A stretch of 64,000 nt of DNA from Corythoichthys intestinalis (lineage: Eukaryota; Chordata; Actinopteri; Syngnathiformes; Syngnathidae). The position numbers and the translations under genes are program-made. The stretch covers positions 20,807,501-20,871,500 of the forward strand of contig NC_080413.1 of assembly GCF_030265065.1 (NCBI RefSeq). Direction: 5' to 3'. The notes under the pieces were generated by a model. It searched no databases and was not told the DNA's origin. It was given only the letters and a program-made list of their open reading frames with translations. Numbering within the stretch: position 1 is the stretch's first letter; the number at the start of each line of letters is the position of its first letter. This document shows, one piece after another, positions 50,701 through 62,239 of this stretch.

Positions 50701-53248
50701 GAAAGACTTGTAGTTCTTAAAAGATAATTTTTAGTACAAGTTTGGAAATTTTATATTAAAACCCCTCTTCATGTTTTCGTTTTAATAAAATTTGTCAAAT
50801 TTTCAATCAAAAAATAAACTAGTAGCCCCCCATTGTTGATGTCAATAATTACTTACACAATGCTCATGGGTGCTGAAGCCTATAAAATCAGTCGCACCCA
50901 AGCGCCAGCAGAGGTCGGCAAAACTCCGAAAAACACAACAAGTACACCTTTCACTACGCTGTCATTTTAATCTGTTTGAGCGGGGCATTTGTGCGTTAAT
51001 TGCATCAAATATTGTAACGGGATTAATTAAGAAAATTAATTACCGCTCGCTAACGCGATAATTTTGACAGCCTTAATTTTTTTTATATTAAATTGCCTTT
51101 CAAGATGACATATCTGTTCTATGTGTTGGATTTCATCAAGTAAATTTCCCCCATAAATGCGATTTGTACTGCGGTGCGGCTTGTATGTTTTTTTTTCTCT
51201 TCGTTGTGCATTTTATGGCTGGTGCGACTTATACTCAGATGCGACTTGTAGTCCGAAAAATATGGTAATAATGCAGAACAGTAAGAACACAAGTGTGAAT
51301 GCTTCCTTCATCCACAAAATTACACACTGTAGTGGACATAGCTCTTTGGGGCTATTTTTAGGTCTTGAATTTTGAATACACCAGCTGTGCTTTTTCTCAG
51401 GGTATTGTCAAAGTTGGTGCAGTCGATGCAGACCAGCACAAGTCTTTGGGAAGCCAATATGGCATCTCGGGCTTCCCTACACTCAAGATTTTTGGTGCAA
51501 ACAAGAACAAACCTGAGGCATATCAAGGTACTAGTATAAGTTTTTCTGTTCTGTTCCTACACAAAAAATGTGCTTAACTTAAAGTTTTCTTTCATTCATC
51601 AGGTGCACGCAGTAGCCAAGCCATCGTGGATGGAGCCATGAATGCTCTACGTTCTCTGGTCAATGAACGACTCAGTGGCAAGTCTGGCAGCTCAGGATAC
51701 AGCAAACAGGTATGGAAAGGCTCAATGCAACTTCTTTGGTGCCAAAATATAAAGCAGAGCTTACTGAGATGATGTGACTTTGTCCCCAGCATGGTAGCGG
51801 TGGCAGTGGCAACAAAAACGACGTGGTGGAACTCACAGATGACAACTTTGACAAGACTGTGCTGCAGAGCGATGATGTGTGGTTGGTGGAGTTTTTTGCT
51901 CCTTGGTGTGGCCACTGCAAGAAGTGAGTGTCTAATGATCAACTGAAAGATTTTTCCTGAAAGATTGAAACTTTATTTTAAATTTGTTAAATTTAAGAAG
52001 TAAAGTGATGTTTCCTCCTTACCAGTCTGGAGCCTGAGTGGGCAGCTGCTGCTTCAGCAGTCAAAGATCAGACGAAGGGCAAAGTTCGCCTGGGAGCTGT
52101 GGATGCAACTGTACATCAGGCTGTGTCCAGTCGCTATGGGGTGGGTATCAAACAATGATTGTATATGTTTCACAACCACGTTATCATTTTTTTTTTTTTT
52201 TAAATTACATGATCAATTACAGCTGGATAAATTGCAAACTAGTCTTCTTGGGCAAAGTTGTACCCAACATTCTCTTTGCGCAGATCCGAGGTTTCCCCAC
52301 TATTAAGATCTTCCGCAAAGGGGAGGAGCCCGAGGACTACCAGGGGGGACGTACCCGCGGCGACATAATTGAAAGGGCCTTGGACTTATTCTCTGATAAT
52401 GCCCCTGCTCCTGAACTACTTGAGGTTAGTCCCGTGCTGCAATAAACTTCGACTTGCAAATGTTAGGTATCTTGCAAGTGGAGTTTCAGGATGAACTTTT
52501 AATTCCATGTCAAATTTACAGGGGAAATTCGATTGCCCTGTTAAACATTTAATGTCAAAGCAGTTTATAATTTTAATACCTTCTGCACAACTGGCTTATT
52601 TTGGTACTCTTAATTAACTAATGATATCAAAATGCCACGGAAAAATGAAGAGTGAACTGTTACATGAATATCAATTCTAAACAAACCAGGAAAAGTATTT
52701 CGTAATTTATGAATCAAACACGAGCAAAAGTTGAAAGTCTGTTAAATTTGTTGAGTAGCATGTATCGACATAAGAATTTGGATACCAAGCTGTGACATCT
52801 CATCCTGTTTTACAGATTCTTAATGAAGATGTCCTGAAAAAGACTTGTGAGGACAGTCAACTGTGCATCATTGGCATCCTCCCACATATTCTGGACACAG
52901 GTGAGCGCCCACCAAATATGCAGTAACCTCACACATTTCCAATTCGCATACTGATACCCATGATTATTTTGTACAATCTAACATATTTTCTGAAAAACGT
53001 AACCTAAACTCACGGAGAGTCGACTCATAATTATACTAATAGTAAATACACGTATTGGTGCACTGTAAATCACTTTGTACACTAAAAGGTGAGGGAACAC
53101 ACTTGTGTTCAGTAATTCCATCCACGAGCTACCAATGTCTACAATGGTCAGACCCCACTTTCAAAGCTATAGAGTATAGACACTAGGGAGCTATCGAATA
53201 TTTTAGTAATCGAGTATTTACCGAAAATTCCATCGAGTAATCGGATAA

Positions 53249-53283
<35 letters not shown>

Positions 53284-55138
53284 GTGAAGAGCAATTATAA
53301 ATATACATGAGAAAACAAGACATTTTACCTAATATGGAATCATATTTAGACAATGTCTTTATTTTAGGTGAACATTATTAAAAACGGCTAACAATTGCAT
53401 CTCAGATGTGACTAAATAAAAAAAAAAAAAAAAAAAAAAAGAAATTCATTGCATTCACTCAATCTTATTTCTTACTTAAAAATGTCGTTGCGGTTGATAA
53501 CACATATCACTTAAAAGTTTGGTGTTTTCCCCACGTGTTTCACTAGCCTACCGCCCGTAACACGTCACCTTTGCTAATTAACATTCATGACGTTACCAAT
53601 TGTTCCTATGAGGGGTCAAACTCGGGTTTGTCTCTCATGCTAGATTAATGTAAATAATCTACGAACGAGATGTTTACTGAGCTAAACCTACCAATTCTGT
53701 TCCAAAATGATGTCCCTGGTGCCAAATTCACTGGTAAAGATGTGGAAGAACATACAAATGTTCAGTTAAAGAGATGGCTTGAGTGTCTAGGGCTGAAAAA
53801 GACTGGGGAAAAAGAGCCGACCTCATCCAGAGGTAGCTTTTTTATCGACACTTTTTCTTATGTGCATTGACTAACGCCACTGAGAAAGACATTTTCCTGT
53901 TTCAACAATCTATCCTTTACCACCGTGTGCCTTGTTGGCGTTAAACTGGTCTTTTGGACGTCCACACAAGTTGATCAATTTTTCACATTTTTCCTGTGTT
54001 TTGACTTCGGCAAATGTATAAAGAAAACATCCTACCTATGTCGTAATGTCTAGAGTCGTTTCTACAAGTTCCATAGCAGCAGTGTTTACACGGCATGTTC
54101 CGTTTTGAAAGATTACCGCCAGAAAACAAGCAGTACTAGCATGGGTTGTATGCAGGCGCGCTTCTATGTTGAGCCCCTTCTGGTTTACGATGGTGACGTC
54201 ACGCAGCCTTGCGGTCTAAAAATAGCATTTGCGCGGTATGCTATTGAATTTCAATTTGTGTCAAGCTAGTTTTAAGTTAGTCTAAATTGTAAGTCCTGAT
54301 ATGATTGAGTTTTTGCAGTGTTATAAATAAATGTATGATACCTGCTGTATTGGACCACAATAGGCACCAGTGCTACTTGGTGTTTTATCCATCAATGATT
54401 ACTGAGCTAAAATTGAATAAAGCCTGTATGAAAGACACATTAGCCACGCATCGACAGTGGTCATAATTAATAGAAACCTAGCCCACCGCAGGGCTAACGT
54501 TACGTTAGCAAAATACACTTATTTATTAGCACTACGTTAACTTAATTTTACCTGTTCCGAGTATCGCTCCTCCACTCTCGGAGTAAACGGGATGGCTTCG
54601 GTGGAGCTGCAGCATTGAAGACGTGCTGTATTGTCATGCAAGAACTGTCTTGCGTTGAATACATGAAACAGTGTTTGCCTTGGTGTCCAACTTGAAATGC
54701 AACTACTCTTTTGACATTTTCTGCTTTTTCTTGGTGCCTTTCGCTTCGCTTTCGTCGGCTTCTTCGTCGTTACCTCTATATTCATGCATGGTTGAAATCA
54801 AATATATCCGCTGCCTCAGTCCTCAGACGTCTGTGCGTTGAGCCGCATTAAAAGTAGTCCGGGCAATACGTCATGCTTAGAGTTGGCAAAATTAAACGAT
54901 TCGAGGCGGAGAAAATTCCTCGATCAATTTTTAAAATCGAGTTACTTGAGTAATCGTTTTAGCTCTAATACTACAGAAGAATTGAGAATGGTGACCCCAA
55001 GTAGTGTTGTATACTCCCCACTATGGAGTGAAACTATTGGCTCTCCTAAAAGTCGCTAGGTGACGTAATCACCTAATTTGCATCCTTGGGAATTCGCTGG
55101 AAGCTGTAGGAGTGAGAAATAATGCAGTAGAAGCAAAA

Positions 55139-55177
<39 letters not shown>

Positions 55178-56879
55178 AGGGCTGTCAAACGGTTAACATT
55201 TTTAATCGAGTTAATCACAGCTTAAAAATTAATTAATCGTAATTAATCGCAATTTAAACCATCTATAAAACATGCATATTTTTTTCTGTAAATTATTGTT
55301 GGAATGGAAAGATAAGACAAGACGGATATGTACATTCAACATACTGTCCATAAGTACTGTATTTGTTTATTATATCAATAAATCAACAAGATGGCATTAA
55401 CTTTATTAACATTCTGTTAAAGCGATCCATTGATAGAAAGACTTGTTGTTCTTAAAAGATAAATGTTAGTACAAGTTATAGAAATGTTATATTAAAACCC
55501 CTCTTAATGTTTTCGTTTTAATAAAGTTGTAATAAAGTGTAAAATTTTCAGTCAAAAAATAAACTAGTAGCTCGCCATTGTTGATGTCAATAATAATTAT
55601 GGTGCTGAAGCCTGAAACCCATAAAATCAGTCGCACCCAAGCGCCAGCAGAGGGCAGAAAAACACCCAAAAAGACAAGTAACAAGTGGAAATGACACTTT
55701 GCTGTCATTTTAATCTGTTTGAGTGGGTCATGTGCATTAAATACGTCAAATATTTTAACGTGATCAATTAAAAAAATTAATTAACACACGTAAACGCGTT
55801 CATTTTGACAGCCCTAAAAAAAATTCCAAAAAGTCGCTAGTTTTGTCACTAGTTGCTTTTGACATTCTCCAAGAGGCTTTGGAAAGTCGCCAGATATAGC
55901 GAGAAAGTCAAGTTGGCAACACTGACCCCAAGTGGACAAAGGTTATACATGAGCCTATTGAGAATTTTTTTTTTTTATCTTGATTGCTTGAAAAAGAAAT
56001 GAGATGATCCAATTGATACAGCCCTACTTTAATAGACTTCTTGAGCGTGGTTTTCAAGTTTTCGCAGAGGTTCTCTCTAGTCGATCATCTGGTCCAAACT
56101 GATTTAAAATGCATTCCGTTTTTGTTAATAGGTGCTGCTGGTAGAAACGGCTACCTGGATGTGATGATGAAGATGGCCGACAAATACAAGAAGAAGATGT
56201 GGGGGTAAGATTGAAAGCAAATCGTTCGGACTCTGAGCTGAAAAGACAAGTAACTTAATGACGCTCTTTCATCAGCTGGCTATGGGCTGAGGCTGGCACT
56301 CAGATGGAGCTGGAGGCCTCGCTAGGTATTGGTGGCTTCGGCTACCCTGCCATGGCTGCCATCAACACACGCAAGATGAAATTTGCTCTGCTCAGGGGAT
56401 CCTTCAGTGAAACAGGGATTCACGAGTTCCTCAGGTGAGCTGTCTAATCTTTTTTTTGAGCGGTGGGCATCCCAAATTGATAGCAAGAACAAACAAGTCT
56501 TTGCTTATTGTTTGCAGGGAGCTTTCTGTTGGAAGAGGCTCGACTGCCACTTTGGCAGGTGGTGTAATACCCAAGATTCACACAGTTGAACCTTGGGACG
56601 GAAAAGATGGACAGGTAAGACTGGGCTGGGGATTGATCGAAAATTTTTGCAGCATAATCCATTGGGCAAGGAGACCGTGAAAGTCAATTGCAAAGCCAGT
56701 CTGTAATCATTGCCAGACGGTTCCCATTAATAACACTTTGCATCCAAACTCATTAGTCATACACTTACAAATGATTCATAAAGGTATCATTTTCTCTCAC
56801 CCACCAGCTTCCTGAGGAGGAGGAGTACGACCTCAGTGACGTGGAGCTGGATGATGACTATAATAAGATTGAGTTATGA
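47209..56879 (+). CDS. pdia6: Protein disulfide-isomerase A6 (P5), 13 exons
   Basis: Exons: 47209-47227, 47520-47664, 47910-47967, 51401-51527, 51603-51709, 51790-51923, 52026-52140, 52284-52424, 52816-52900, 56132-56204, 56276-56434, 56518-56614, 56808-56879. All introns are GT-AG and phases match, giving 443 residues (human 440, recalled). Seen: a signal peptide ([20 protein letters not shown]), thioredoxin domain 1 with active site WCGHC (CGHC 56-59) and cis-proline 100 (GFPT), domain 2 with CGHC at 192-195 and cis-proline 240, then a redox-inactive third domain ([23 protein letters not shown]) and an acidic tail. The family forms and rearranges disulfides in the ER lumen, binds BiP and dampens IRE1 and PERK signalling. 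The protein ends in KIEL, not KDEL. Introns 3 and 9 are swollen by transposons. The gene is head to head with kcnf1 and has an ER-stress element upstream. Confidence 0.97.
47991..48497. mobile_element. MITE in pdia6 intron 3
   Basis: The inverted ends are CAGTGTTACCTCTACTTACG and TTTGTAAGTAGAGGCACCGCTG. It is about 0.5 kb with no coding capacity. A GT microsatellite (47716-47742) lies just before it in intron 2, and a TGCG-rich purine/pyrimidine tract follows at about 48590-48630. Confidence 0.65.
50368..51075. mobile_element. hAT-like repeat, TAGGGCTGTCAAA family, in pdia6 intron 3
   Basis: The ends are TAGGGGTGTCAAACG and TTTTGACAGCCTTA, with flanks ATTTTTAT and ATTTTTTT (7 of 8 alike). 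Other copies lie at 30999-31612 and 55177-55816, with a relative in reverse at 24908-25717. It carries the palindromic Tc1 miniature and, at 50905-50918, a CTCF-like stretch. Confidence 0.75.
50535..50595. mobile_element. 61-bp perfect palindrome made of two Tc1-type ends
   Basis: Two 30-bp arms (CAGTGGGGAGAACAAGTATT...CACTG and its exact inverse) meet around one C, and TA flanks each side. It interrupts a hAT-like repeat whose sister copies at about 31155 and 55327 are uninterrupted at the same TA. It is therefore a clean insertion with TA duplication. Confidence 0.85.
53184..54967. mobile_element. Large repeat with hAT-like ends in pdia6 intron 9
   Basis: It starts TAGGGAGCTATCGAATATTT and ends in the inverse form TTACTTGAGTAATCGTTTTAG with CTCTA. 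No clear 8-bp duplication is visible. Two long A/T runs and a SAP-like coding fragment (53670-53832) lie inside. A lysine-rich frame on minus (54785-54537) may be another remnant. Confidence 0.55.
53670..53832 (+). pseudogene. SAP-like exon of a transposon-borne second ORF
   Basis: The frame reads [20 protein letters not shown]... and then [20 protein letters not shown]. The last part matches the shape of a SAP DNA-binding motif (LKRWL.CLGL..TG.K). It ends at a possible donor AG|GTAGCT. From memory, fish proteins with a YqaJ-type nuclease encoded by ISL2EU-like elements often start this way. It is not part of pdia6: no pdia6 exon is missing here and the frame does not fit. Confidence 0.4.
55177..55816. 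mobile_element. hAT-like repeat, TAGGGCTGTCAAA family, in pdia6 intron 9
   Basis: The ends are TAGGGCTGTCAAACGG and TTTTGACAGCCCTA. It is collinear with the 50368 copy but lacks the palindrome, so it serves as an empty site. It was inserted after a long A run, so its target duplication cannot be read cleanly. Confidence 0.75.
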
Positions 56880-57326
56880 GGCTCACAATCTAAAAAAAGG
56901 GGGGAGGGCGGGCTGGGATTTGATCCAGGTTTTCTTGGATGTGGTCTGGTCACACGTGAGCCACCTCCCCTTCTCCTGTGGATGAATGGAAGGACCGGTC
57001 GGTCGCCGTTACTGAAATACTCCAGGGGATGCCTGAATGTCATCCACAAAGAGGGGAAGGCTACATCGCTCACACAAATGCTGAATTTATACTCCAGCAT
57101 ATTTAAGAGTGAGGAAGCTTTTTCATTCAACCTTTTATTTGTTTTTTAATGTGGACTATAAGAACCCCTCATGTGGAATATTTTTTTGTTTTTTTGCTTT
57201 TTCTTCCTGGTTTTCAATCCAGCGGGTGAAAAATGTTGGGGGATGTTCATGATGAAGTGGCGACACCTCGTGTAGATTTTTCTTACACAAACTTTATTTC
57301 AATTGTGTGAAAACATTTGTTACGAT

Positions 57327-57340
57327 AATAAAACAATAAA
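57327..57340 (+). terminator. pdia6 polyadenylation signals
   Basis: Two AATAAA hexamers (57327-57332 and 57335-57340) lie about 450 bp after the pdia6 stop codon and just before the Tc1 copy. This gives a compact 3' UTR. The cleavage site is inferred. Confidence 0.65.
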
Positions 57341-57413
57341 AACAGCCACCGTCTCTAAAGTTACGATATAAGATGCGTAATCACAAAGTGCATGCAATAC
57401 TAAAAGACATATA

Positions 57414-58834
57414 CAGTGGGGCAAATAAGTATTTAGTCAACCACTAATTGTGCAAGTTCTCCCACTTGAAAATATTAGAGAGGCCTGTGATTGTCAACAT
57501 GGGTAAACCTCAACCATGAGAGATAGAATGTGGAAAAAAAAAACAGAAAATCACATTGTTTGATTTTTAAGTAATTTATTTGCAAATCATGGTGGAAAAT
57601 AAGTATTTGGTCAAGACCAAAAGTTCATCTCAATACTTTGTTGGCAATAACGGAGGCCAAACGTCTTCTGTAACTCTTCACAAGCTTTTCACACACTGTT
57701 GCTGGTATTTTGGCCCATTCCTCCATGCAGATCTCCTCTAGAGCAGTGATGTTTTGGGGCTGTCGTTGGGCAACACGGACTTTCAACTCCCTCTGCAGAT
57801 TTTCTATGGGGTTGAGATCTGGAGACTGGCTAGGCCACTCCAGGACCTTGAAATGCTTCTTACGAAGCCACTCCTTTATTGCCCTGGCTGTGTGTTTGGG
57901 ATCATTGTCATGCTGAAAGACCCAGCCACGCCTCATCTTCAATGCCCTTGCTGATGGAGATTTTCACTCAAAATCTCTCGATACATGGCCCCATTCATTC
58001 TTTCCTTTACACAGATCAGTCATCCTGGTCCCTTTGCAGAAAAACAGCCCCAAAGCATGATGTTTCTACCCCCATGCTTCACAGTGGGTATGGTGCAATT
58101 CAGTATTCTTTATCATCTAAACAAGAGAACCTGTGTTTCTACCAAAAAGTTCTATTTTGGTTTCATCTGACCATAACACATTCTTCCAGTCCTCTTCTGG
58201 ATCATCCAAATGCTCTCTAGCGAACCGCAGACGGGCCTGGACGTGTACTTTCTTCAGCAGGGGACACGTCTGGCAGTGCAGGATTTGAGTCCCTGGCGGC
58301 GCATTGTGTTACTAAAAGTAGCCTTTGTTACTGTGTTCCCAGCTCTCTGTAGGTCATTCACTAGCCCCCCCCCCCCCCCCCCCCCCCCCGTGTGGTTCTG
58401 GGATTGTTGCTCCCGGTTCTTGTTATCATTTTGACGCCACAGGGTGAGGAGGGAGTTGAAAGTCTGTGTTGCCCAACGACAGCCCCAAAACATCACTGCT
58501 GTAGAGGAGATCTGCATGGAGGAGTGGGCCAAAATACCAGCAACAGTGTTTGAAAAGCTTGTGAAGAGTTACAGAAAACATTTGGCCTCCGTTATTGCCA
58601 AGAAAGGGTACATAACAAAGTATTAAGATGAACTTTTGGTATAGACCAAATACTTTCCACCATGTTTTGCAAATAAATTCTTTAAAAATCAAACAATGTG
58701 ATTTTGTTTTTCTTTTCCACATTGTCTCTCATGGTTGAGGTTTACCCGTGTTGACAATTACAGGCCTCTCTAATATTTCCAAGTGGGAGAACTTGCACAA
58801 TTAGTGGTTGACTAAATACTTATTTGCCCCACTG
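57414..58834. mobile_element. Tc1-like transposon, fold-back derivative
   Basis: The ends are CAGTGGGGCAAATAAGTAT and its inverse, each next to a TA. The left part carries, on the minus strand (about 57942-57625), the transposase C-terminus with [16 protein letters not shown] and [14 protein letters not shown], which hold the second D and the E of the DD34E triad. The right part (about 58446-58834) is an inverted second copy of the same C-terminal end, reading [17 protein letters not shown] on plus. The N-terminal third of the gene is missing. A C run of more than 20 bases at about 58366-58389 interrupts the middle. Confidence 0.9.
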
Positions 58835-59320
58835 TATATATTTTGTGTAGAACAGCCATCAAGCATTCCTGAGGAACAACACAGTTGAAGTGAATTATAA
58901 TCTTTACATAGTGATGTAATTCGTTCCCTGTTCATGTAACATAGCTTTCGTTTTAATACTTGAATGCAAAAAATCCAGTCAATATAAATATATGATATGG
59001 CACAAAGTTGGTGGAAAGCTTTTACACATGGGAAAAAATGCAACAAAGCACAGGAAAATAAGCCACTATAATATAATTGTGAAATACAGGGTTTCTCAAA
59101 CTAAGGGGCTGGACCCAATTGGGTTATGGGTCACAGAAGTATTTTTTGTTTTGTTTTCGGTAAAACTTTTTGTCAATGGTTTAGTTTACTACTAAATTTT
59201 CTGTCATGGAAGTACATGATTGACTTTAGCAGAGGAACCAAATTTGAAAGTTTTGGGAAACCCTGATGTAAACAAAAGACATGGAGTGCTGCACATGTTT
59301 AAAAGTACGTGGTTTTCGCC

Positions 59321-61660
59321 TCAGAACTGACGAGAGGTTCCCTGATCGGACTGCAGCAGTCGGACAATGGATGGGTCACTCTTGGCACCTTTAATAAACT
59401 CTTCCAAGGACAGACGACCTGTCATATAGAACAAAAGCAGTTTGATTCAAGAGTAGGCGCTTGTTGGCGTCAGCTGATAATGTCAGCGGGGAAAAAAAAG
59501 GTGGTGCTGTAGGGTTGCAGTCATGCGATTTGGGTGGTCCGCCATCTAGAGCGAAATCAGTGCAGTGAACAGAATGCACATTTGAGCATAAGCTTGTATT
59601 CAGCAGGAGGTTAATGTAGCTACAAACAGTCTTTGTTTATTGTCAGTGCATTATTATGATCGCGAAAGTAAGACTAATTATTTTAATATTGAGAATATTT
59701 TGCTATATAGCCTAATAGAAGTATCTGACTTAACGTGTGTTAGTGATTGTTATACTAGTACATCAGTTGATCCATTTCCCCATCACTTTTTATTGCTGTT
59801 TATTCTTTCACTATAATGTCCAGTCAAGGATTAATTAGTTTGTTTTAGAAATTATAATTTTACTCAAAAGTAAATTAACCTTAACCCTTACAGGCCTGCA
59901 ACATGAAGCAATTGTCAGAGAATCCCAATATTTAAAAAAATAAGCTCTTAATGGAACCTTTATTTCACATTTGTAAAAAACAAAAGGAAAAATTCTCTCA
60001 TGGAACCTGCAGATGCATGTGTTGACTTGCGTCGATCAATTTTTTTGAGAACGAAATTTCAAAATTCTAAATTGGTCTCAAAATCAAGTACTTCTAAGTG
60101 AATCTAAGAGATACATTTGGCAATAAAGGGTTAATTAGGTACATGCAGTGTATCACAAAAGTGAGTACACCCTGCAGATATCTCTGCAGATATTTAAGTA
60201 TGTTTTCATGGGACGACTGACAAAATGACACTTTGACACAATGAAAAGTAGTCTGTGTGCAGCTTATATAATAGAGTTCATTTATTTTCCCCTCAAAATA
60301 TAGCCATTAATATATAAATCCCTGGCAACAAAATTGAGTACACCCTTTAGAAACTACGTATATCCCTAAATGTCCAAATTGAGTACTGCTTGTCATTGTC
60401 CCTCCAAAATGTCATGTGACTCGTTACAGGAGTGCTGTCAGCATTGCTGCAGATATTGAAGAGCTGGGGGTCAGCTTGTTAGTGCTCAGACCATACGCCG
60501 CACTCTACATCAAATTGGTGTGCATGGCTTCAACCCCAGGAGGAAGCCTCTTCTGAAGACTACACACAAGAAAGCCTGCCCATCTCATGAGACCATAGGA
60601 CATGGTTCCAGTCATCCATGTGCTTTGTTGACATGTCTTCAGCAAACTGTTTGCGGGCTTTCAAATGATTTTTAAACAAGAATCAAGCAGAAAAATGCTT
60701 AGCTCTATTAAATGCTTTTTTGAGTGAGTCTACGCAAATCCGCTCAAGCTGCTCACTTACACACAATGAGTTGCCACAACAACTGTTTGACAATTTAAAC
60801 GATGATTGACGCATGTGGCGCTTTGAAGCTCGCTTCTCTGGCAACATCAAACATCAACGTCTGTCAATCATTGTTAACTTTAATAAGCAACTCCAGTGCA
60901 CTCACTGCCTGACCAACAAAGAGCAGGGAGAGGGAGGGAGGGAGAGTGAGACTACACGATCGGCTCAGGACAGCTCAGTTGTTTTGTTTTGTTGTTTTTT
61001 TTTTAATTGGGAAGAAATCCACGATGGACTGAGGATGCGAAGTTTGAAGCGCGAAGTAGCAAGGGATCACTGTACTTACTTAATACTGGACTTACCATCA
61101 ATGCTGAGGGGTAGTGGACGAAACACTGTTATGCAAACTTAAAAAAAAATAAATTAAAAAAATGGAGAAAAAACCTCGGACGAGACGCGTCGTGAAGTCG
61201 AAATCACGCAAGTCAGGTCTGTCGTAACCCGGGGACTACCTGTATTTATTTATTCGACAAATAAGACACTATTTTCGAGTTGCATGATAATACAGTACAA
61301 AGCACGTCCCTTGAAAGCTCGATAAGAAACGCTTACTTTTGCTTCTCAATACCAGAAGATTGTTTTTTTAAGGGACGGTTGGCAATCTTAGATGCGACTA
61401 GTGCTAAAAAAACCAAAACACTTAAAAAATATATGACATTAGCAGTTTTGTAAGTCACTGCAATGTCTTCTTGAGAGAAACATATCTTCTGAAACATGTC
61501 ATGATTCCTGTTATTGATGTTTTCTCTGAAACGGATGTCTAAATATAGTCTCACCATCATTGTCGATGTCCATTTGTCTGAAGATCTTATCTGTGCGTTT
61601 CTCCGGTGTAGATTCATCCTCGGGCATCTTCATCACTGAAGAGACCATCTTATAAATGGC
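59321..61660 (-). CDS. hpcal1: Hippocalcin-like protein 1, last two coding exons (gene continues beyond right edge)
   Basis: Exon 61660-61555 encodes [18 protein letters not shown]...[16 protein letters not shown], and the last exon 59418-59321 encodes [31 protein letters not shown] and a TGA stop. The splice sites are TTTTGTAG|GCC, GATG|GTGAGA and ATGACAG|GTC, and the split codon is a glycine. Together they hold EF-hand 4, with the loop DIDNDGRLSLEE intact at positions 1, 3, 5, 9 and 12. HPCAL1 (VILIP-3) is an N-myristoylated neuronal calcium sensor; its myristoylated start, EF1-EF3 and first coding exons must lie past 64000. TDKIF and IKGAKSDP fit HPCAL1 better than HPCA or NCALD, which have TEKIF and IRGAKSDP. 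The last nine residues differ from the usual CDPSSASQF. The 2.1-kb intron holds a Tc1 fragment and a MITE. The gene runs tail to tail with pdia6. Confidence 0.92.
60146..60660 (+). mobile_element. Tc1-like transposon fragment in the hpcal1 intron
   Basis: The left end CAGTGTATCACAAAAGTGAG is present, with an inner related repeat near 60330. A short coding remnant follows (about 60470-60600: [26 protein letters not shown]), the transposase second HTH and linker. The catalytic domain and right end are missing. Confidence 0.75.
60695..61074. mobile_element. Dispersed MITE, sister of the copy at 7490
   Basis: It shares ACACACAATGAGTTGCCACA, a run of GAGAGGGAGGGA type and the end AAGTAGCAAGGGATCACTGT with 7490-7862. 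The CAGTGATCCCT end is known from fish mariner-like MITEs. Confidence 0.6.
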
Positions 61661-61662
61661 CT

Positions 61663-62107
61663 ACAAAATGAGTTAGTCACAAAATATTTTTCCTTAGTGT
61701 AGTGAACTCACATGAAAGTGAGAAGCTGATCCATTGAATTTGTCATGTAAACAATCTAAAAGGTTTCTGGCTTGGATGAGGACCAAAGAAAAGGGAGTAA
61801 AAAAAAGTCATGATACATTTTTATGGACAAACAGCAGGCTAAAGCCAATATTGATATGACCCTTCCAGCAGCTCAGCCCACCACGCTGGAGGAGTATAGT
61901 AAATATAACCATGGAAAGGGCAAACTCAGGAGAAAATATGACGGTAGTCCTAAGAGATGAGATTTATTATTTCAATGTTCTAATTTGTTGTTGAAACTCA
62001 TAGTGTTAGCAAAAAGTACCATAGACTTCATAATATATTGACGCGAGACGGGGCGCGGGACCGATTAATAGGGGGCCTATCGCTGTCAAATCCGACTGAG
62101 AGGAAAC
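61663..62107. other. hpcal1 intron sequence upstream of the visible exon
   Basis: I looked on minus for the EF1-EF3 coding exon (FRTFDTN, DGNGYISR) and the MGKQNSK start and did not find them here or up to 64000. Nothing else is recognised. Confidence 0.5.
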
Positions 62108-62201
62108 AGAGCTTTTTATGTTGAAATTTCTTGTGAATAAATGCTTAAATCCCTGAATTCTCTATAGATATGGACTAAAACAGTCTCGAGTCTTGGTTAA
62201 A

Positions 62202-62239
<38 letters not shown>

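Larger units (their letters stand above)
48498..51400. other. Rest of pdia6 intron 3
   Basis: Apart from the elements listed, this holds a dispersed A/T-rich repeat-like stretch (about 48760-49130), a TA microsatellite (about 49630-49654) and ordinary intron sequence. I see no exon in it. Confidence 0.5.

Noticed and set aside
58444-58626. Separate plus-strand gene [16 protein letters not shown]
   Set aside because: It is the inverted second copy of the Tc1 transposase end, not a host gene.
61333-61617. 94-codon minus-strand frame [16 protein letters not shown]
   Set aside because: It is an out-of-frame reading of the hpcal1 exon and its intron.
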